DNA from: JANRLJ01 sp034437895
GTDB taxonomy: Bacteria > Chloroflexota > Anaerolineae > Aggregatilineales > Phototrophicaceae
NCBI GenBank assembly: GCA_034437895.1
Contig: DAOTTO010000084.1
Location: forward strand, 1 to 9,362
Direction: 5' to 3'
DNA: 9,362 nt
Shown here: positions 5,979 through 9,362 of the stretch, one piece after another
Position numbering within the stretch: the stretch's first letter is position 1
Layout of the letters: the number at the start of each line of letters is the position of its first letter
Program-made: the position numbers and the translations under genes
The notes under the pieces: model-generated
Told to the model about the DNA's origin: nothing
What the model saw: only the letters and a program-made list of their open reading frames with translations
Databases searched by the model: none

Positions 5979-6683
5979 ATGAACACTTGTGTTTTAATTG
6001 TAGAAGATGACCGCGAACTGCTGCGCTTACTTCAACTTGATCTGGAACGGAATTCCCACGACGTATTAACGGCGGTGGATGGTCAGGATGGATTGCGTAT
6101 GTTTCAGGCGAATAATCCCGATTTGGTGGTGATGGATGTGGCTTTGCCGGGGATGAATGGGTTGGAGCTTTGCCAGCGAATCCGGGAAAAATCAGATGTG
6201 CCGATTCTGATGATGACTGCCCATGCCGTCAGCGAAGAGGAAATCGCGGAAGGGCTAGACAGCGGCGCGGATGAATACATGCTCAAACCGTTTGGGAGTA
6301 TAGAGTTTCATGCACGGGTGCGGGCGCTGCTGCGGCGGGCGAGCCTAGCGGAATTGAAAGAAAAGCAACTCGCGGGTTATGACGACGGTCACTTAAAGAT
6401 TGATTTGACCACACGGCGTGTCAAAATTGATGCGCGTGAAATCCGCCTTACGCCCACCGAGTTCAATTTGTTGGCGACATTTATCCAGCATCGCGGCGAA
6501 GTGCTCACCTTTGGCGAATTGTTAGAACAGGTTTGGGGCGTAGAGTATAAGAATGAGCATCATTATCCGCGCATTTATGTATCGCATTTGCGGCGCAAGA
6601 TTGAACCCGATATAAAAAACCCGACCTATATTCATAACGAATATGGGGTCGGGTATCGTTTTGTCGCACGGAAAACACGTTAG
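5979..6683 (+). CDS. Two-component response regulator, OmpR/PhoB family
   Basis: A 234-residue DNA-binding response regulator. The receiver domain (2-116) begins CVLIVEDD with the acidic pair Asp10/Asp11, has the phosphorylated Asp53 in VVMDVALPG, the switch Thr80 in ILMMTAHA and Lys103 in MLKPFGS. After a short linker, a winged-helix domain covers about 137-231, with RLTPTEFNLLATF, EQVWGVEYKNEHHYPRIYVSHLRRKIEP (recognition helix) and the closing NEYGVGYRF wing; this C-terminal form resembles KdpE-like regulators. I chose the ATG at 5979, preceded by AGGAG (5964-5968) with a 10-base spacer; a TTG at 5973 in the same frame is the alternative with 4 bases. No histidine kinase gene follows: the next gene converges from the other side, so its partner lies elsewhere. 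The divergent glycosyltransferase is a natural candidate target, by position only. Confidence 0.95.
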   Translation: MNTCVLIVEDDRELLRLLQLDLERNSHDVLTAVDGQDGLRMFQANNPDLVVMDVALPGMNGLELCQRIREKSDVPILMMTAHAVSEEEIAEGLDSGADEYMLKPFGSIEFHARVRALLRRASLAELKEKQLAGYDDGHLKIDLTTRRVKIDAREIRLTPTEFNLLATFIQHRGEVLTFGELLEQVWGVEYKNEHHYPRIYVSHLRRKIEPDIKNPTYIHNEYGVGYRFVARKTR

Positions 6684-6729
6684 GCTTAATAAGCCACATT
6701 TACGCCGCGTTGCAATTAGCGCGGCGTAA
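6683..6729. terminator. Double hairpin between convergent genes (candidate bidirectional terminator)
   Basis: Two hairpins sit between the converging stop codons. The first is GGCTTA-A-TAAGCC (6683-6695), overlapping the last base of the regulator stop. The second is TTACGCCGCG (6700-6709) with CGCGGCGTAA (6720-6729), a perfect 10-base-pair GC-rich stem with a 10-base loop. The loop contains the stop codon of the lipoprotein gene and the right arm encodes its last residues. T-runs are short on both sides (AATTTCC on plus), so termination may be inefficient or mainly structural. Confidence 0.6.
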
Positions 6730-9082
6730 TTTCCAACCTCGGATAAGCGAAAATCACGGCATCAATTTGATCGTTGCGGATAGGATCATTACCAAAGGTC
6801 AGGCGGAATTGGACAATTGAAGTGCCGTCGGCATAGGCTTGGGTAATAGCAGTCGAGACATCAATCGTCCCACACTCCGAAATTTCCCCTATTGTATCTG
6901 CTGAATTATTGGCTTCGTTAGCTATTTGAGCGACTGTAGCGAATGTCGCATTTAGGCTAATCTCTAAGGCATCTAAATCATCAAAAATGTTGGCATTTGG
7001 CGCGAGCTGATTTTCTGCAACCATGACGCAAGTACTGACATCAAGCGTGGCACTATCAACACTTTGCCCCGGCGCGAGTTCGGGCAGGAAGAAAGTTAGA
7101 TAAGCATCGGCAGCATATTCTTCACCGTCAGTTGTCGTCCAATCGCCTGCCGCGTAATAAACCGACGTTTCGCTGATGAAAGTTGGATAGAGTTGGGCAT
7201 AACGTGGTGCATTCTCGCTGGCTTGCCCGGCTTGTTCTAGTTGCAAACTGAGTTCAAAGTCGCCTGTACCGTCGGTAGAATTTGTCACGGAAATACTGTA
7301 ATAACCGTTGGCAGGCAGCACAAAGTCTTGCAACCCCGAATTAGTGATGAGGTCGGCATCAAGCGGGTTATCATCGTTACGAGCGATCTCATTCCCTTTG
7401 TTGTCATAAAGAATCAAGAGTGGATCAAGCGAATCATCTTGGGCAGCGACCCGCAGCGTGACGACATCGTTGGCACTTCCTAGGAAGGTATAAATAAACA
7501 GATTCTCGTTTGCCGAGATTGTTTCTGTTTCTTGTGCGCCATAGTCAATCGGACGTGGGAAGATAGTAACGGTTGATTCGCCTCTGCCGGGTGCGAGTTG
7601 CAGGTCAAAGTTACCGGTTGATGTGCCGTAATTTTGGAAGAAGTGCGATGCGATAATGGTATAAACACCCGTCTCTGGCAGGGTTACGTTGTCGATGAGT
7701 GAATTGAGATTGCCTTGCTGCTGATCGTCGTTACGTGCGATTTCACGCCCATCAGGGTTAAGCAAAATCAGTAACGGGTCGAGATTACCTGAAGTCGCTT
7801 CCATCGAGAGCGTGATAGTTTGGTTGGCCTCTCCCGCAAACGTGTAAAAACGCACTGATTGGGTCTCGGAGATTGCGCTGGAAACGCTTTCAAACGGCCT
7901 ATTGCTCGTCAGCGTCAGTTCAAAGCGACCTTCGCTTGATCCTTGCGCCCCATTATAGCGCTGCGCCACTATCGTGTAGGTACCTGCTTCAGAGATGGTG
8001 AAATCACGCAGGTAAGCATTTAAGCCGTCGCCTTGAGGGTCATCATCGTTATCAATAAGTTGATTGCCTGCTTCGTCTAACAAGATGATGAATGTGTCGA
8101 GATTGCCTGTAATGGCGTTCATTTGAATGCCGATTACGTCGCCTGCATCTGCTGTAAAGGTATAGCGTTGCTCAAAAGTGACATCATTCAATAGTCCAGC
8201 CACGCGCTCCCCATAACTCATCGCGCCGCTGGGGACGATAACAACAGGACTACCGGAATTGAGTGTTAATTCAAAATCTCCGGCGCTTGTGCCTGTCTGA
8301 TAACGAGTCGCCACGATGGTATAAATGCCGCTTTCAGGCATTGTGAAACTACGCAGGAAAGAGTCGAATCCTTCTGCGCCGCCATCATCATCTTCAGCCA
8401 GTTGGTCGCCGTTTGAATCGAGCAAAATCAGGAAGGAGTCAAGATCGCCCGAAGTCGCCTTCAGTTCAATATTGACGACATCTCCTGCATTGGCCTCGAA
8501 GGTATAGCGGAATTCTGGCGCATTATTGCCGATTGTGCCGGAGATAGTCTGCCCGTAAGCAATTTGATCGTCACTTTGTGTTTGTGCTGATGTCGGGCTT
8601 GCCTCCAACGTGGCTGTACTGGTTGGCGTGAATGTTGCCACATCAGTTTCTGTTGCGGTCGCTGTTTCCGTCTGTGTCGCGGTTGGCGTAGACGACGGCG
8701 TTTCTGTCGCAGTTGCGGTATTGGTGGGTGTTTCGGTAGGTGTAGGCGACGCAGTTTCTGTAGGCGTTTCTGTAGGAGTAGACGACGGCGTTTCCGTTGG
8801 TATTTCTGTAGGAGTAGACGACGGCGTTTCCGTTGGTGTTTCGGTAGGAGTAGACGACGGCGTTTCCGTCGGAATAGCTGTTGGGGTAAGTGTCGCAGTT
8901 GGTGTGCGGCTTGGTGTGGCTGTGTTGGTAGGGGTAGGTGTAATGCGCGTTGGCACAATCGCACCCTGCAACGTGGCAGTTGCAGGTTCTGGTGTATTTG
9001 CGACTGTATTATCGCCACCACAAGCGGCAAGTAAAAGCACAAGAAGCAAAAAACACTGCGCTAACTTCGGGTGACTATTCAC
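6716..9082 (-). CDS. Surface lipoprotein with Thr/Pro-rich linker and four PPC-like domains
   Basis: A 788-residue predicted lipoprotein. The signal peptide MNSHPKLAQCFLLLVLLLAAC ends in a lipobox (LLAAC), giving lipidated Cys21. Residues about 30-170 are a low-complexity Thr/Pro/Glu/Ser linker, probably an extended, possibly glycosylated stalk. Four related beta modules of about 100 residues follow (about 174-275, 288-392, 396-497, 512-616), each with YTF, a GDLDxxLILLD-like strand, an acidic turn (AEDDDGG, IDNDDDPQ, ARNDDQQQ, ARNDDNPL) and Y-[ST]-I-x-[AV] then FxLxL; this is the PPC domain pattern. A distinct C-terminal module (about 628-788) with LTFFLPELAPG, SATLDVSTC and two cysteines may be a DNRLRE/CBM-like beta domain; that is a guess. 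No protease or other catalytic domain is visible, so adhesion or ligand binding is likeliest. The GTG at 9082 has GGGAG (9092-9096) 9 bases upstream; a GTG at 9112 would add ten residues. Confidence 0.88.
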   Translation of the reverse strand: MNSHPKLAQCFLLLVLLLAACGGDNTVANTPEPATATLQGAIVPTRITPTPTNTATPSRTPTATLTPTAIPTETPSSTPTETPTETPSSTPTEIPTETPSSTPTETPTETASPTPTETPTNTATATETPSSTPTATQTETATATETDVATFTPTSTATLEASPTSAQTQSDDQIAYGQTISGTIGNNAPEFRYTFEANAGDVVNIELKATSGDLDSFLILLDSNGDQLAEDDDGGAEGFDSFLRSFTMPESGIYTIVATRYQTGTSAGDFELTLNSGSPVVIVPSGAMSYGERVAGLLNDVTFEQRYTFTADAGDVIGIQMNAITGNLDTFIILLDEAGNQLIDNDDDPQGDGLNAYLRDFTISEAGTYTIVAQRYNGAQGSSEGRFELTLTSNRPFESVSSAISETQSVRFYTFAGEANQTITLSMEATSGNLDPLLILLNPDGREIARNDDQQQGNLNSLIDNVTLPETGVYTIIASHFFQNYGTSTGNFDLQLAPGRGESTVTIFPRPIDYGAQETETISANENLFIYTFLGSANDVVTLRVAAQDDSLDPLLILYDNKGNEIARNDDNPLDADLITNSGLQDFVLPANGYYSISVTNSTDGTGDFELSLQLEQAGQASENAPRYAQLYPTFISETSVYYAAGDWTTTDGEEYAADAYLTFFLPELAPGQSVDSATLDVSTCVMVAENQLAPNANIFDDLDALEISLNATFATVAQIANEANNSADTIGEISECGTIDVSTAITQAYADGTSIVQFRLTFGNDPIRNDQIDAVIFAYPRLEITPR
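8775..8882 (-). repeat. Three tandem 36-base repeats in the lipoprotein linker
   Basis: Units 8775-8810, 8811-8846 and 8847-8882 begin identically on the plus strand with GGAGTAGACGACGGCGTTTC and diverge only near their ends. Each encodes a 12-residue Thr/Pro/Glu/Ser unit (TPSSTPTETPTE-like). A partial copy occurs near 8687-8706. The near identity at DNA level implies recent duplication or homogenisation, and copy number may vary between strains. Confidence 0.9.
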
Positions 9083-9180
9083 GGAGGCCCACTCCCACTT
9101 GTATCTCGGCACAAATCTCTTTTGATTGTATGTGGAATCGCTTTACATGGCGAATTCGTAGAATCAAACTTCATGTTAGT

Positions 9181-9204
9181 CAAATCTTACCTTGCTAAGA
9201 TTTG
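9181..9204. other. Perfect 9-base-pair hairpin containing the stop codon of the upstream gene
   Basis: CAAATCTTA (9181-9189) pairs with TAAGATTTG (9196-9204) with a 6-base loop. On the minus strand it spans the end of the partial gene, with its TAG at 9195-9197 at the loop edge; no T-run follows in that direction. On the plus strand TTTTT comes six bases later (9211-9215). It may stabilise the 3' end of the transcript or act as a weak terminator; the stem is AT-rich. Confidence 0.45.
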
Positions 9205-9362
9205 GATTGGTTTTTCATGCCCTTTAAACCACGTGATGACGTAAGCTCAATCAGGCTGGTTTGATAATCATAGGTGTTGCCCCGTTTATCGGCGGCAGCA
9301 TCTTGCGCCAGCTTGACCAGCTTATCCACGACTTCCCGCGCTGATAAGCCTGTTTCTTGCCA
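9195..9362 (-). CDS. C-terminal 55 residues of an unidentified protein; 5' part outside window
   Basis: An open frame enters from the right edge and ends at TAG (9195-9197). It encodes 55 residues beginning WQETGLSAREVVDKLVKLAQ, continuing with DAAADKRGNTYDYQTSLIEL and ending in a Ser/Lys-rich tail (MKNQSKS). The first part looks like an amphipathic helix and the frame reads like real protein. I do not recognise the family from this fragment. It lies 112 bases upstream of the lipoprotein start on the same strand; the intervening stretch contains TTGACT and TACGAA 17 bases apart on the minus strand, a weak promoter candidate, so co-transcription is undecided. Confidence 0.7.
   Translation of the reverse strand, partial: WQETGLSAREVVDKLVKLAQDAAADKRGNTYDYQTSLIELTSSRGLKGMKNQSKS

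Noticed and set aside
8461..9042. 193-codon Arg/Leu/Gln-rich open frame on the minus strand
   Set aside because: Shifted reading of the same repetitive linker; composition is an artefact of the repeat.
8610..9074. 154-codon Val/Gly/Ser-rich open frame on the plus strand
   Set aside because: It is the mirror image of the repetitive Thr/Pro codons of the lipoprotein linker; repeats without stops keep all frames open. No start signal or family features.
1..9362. CRISPR array, tRNA, rRNA, transposase or integrase
   Set aside because: No regularly spaced repeats, cloverleaf-like segments or recombinase motifs were seen on either strand.

Overview
The window reads as a chromosomal stretch of a Chloroflexota bacterium, most likely Anaerolineae-like. 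This is an inference. The strongest hint is a surface lipoprotein with a long Thr/Pro/Glu linker followed by four pre-peptidase C-terminal (PPC)-like beta domains, an architecture I know as common in that phylum. Mixed GC content, GTG starts and dispersed non-coding repeats are compatible with it. Nearly all genes lie on the minus strand; only an OmpR-type response regulator is on the plus strand.

Region by region: 1-782 is the N-terminal glutaminase part of GlmS (minus, cut by the window edge). 783-1241 is non-coding. 1242-2921 is a two-gene block on the minus strand: an RsuA/RluB-family pseudouridine synthase followed after a short gap by a PlsC-type acyltransferase. 2922-3322 is AT-rich non-coding DNA holding a long imperfect palindrome and a strong intrinsic terminator. 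3323-3901 is an unrecognised, strikingly AT-rich gene of 192 codons. 4006-about 5571 is a membrane-anchored family-2 glycosyltransferase. 5572-5978 is the divergent intergenic region with dispersed-repeat sequence. 5979-6683 is the response regulator. 6716-9082 is the PPC lipoprotein, convergent with the regulator across a pair of hairpins. 9195-9362 is the C-terminus of an unidentified gene that runs off the window.

Most of the content is housekeeping or envelope-related: amino-sugar synthesis (GlmS), phospholipid acylation (PlsC-like), rRNA modification, a glycosyltransferase and a surface lipoprotein. The divergent regulator/glycosyltransferase pair could be a regulatory unit, but no histidine kinase is present here. 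The most unusual part is 2955-4005: an AT-rich island with an orphan gene, its own terminator and a 138-base palindromic element. The glycosyltransferase reading frame also stays open for 35 codons past its stop and closes exactly on the orphan gene's start codon. I found no evidence of a complete new multi-gene system, CRISPR array, tRNA, rRNA or transposase.
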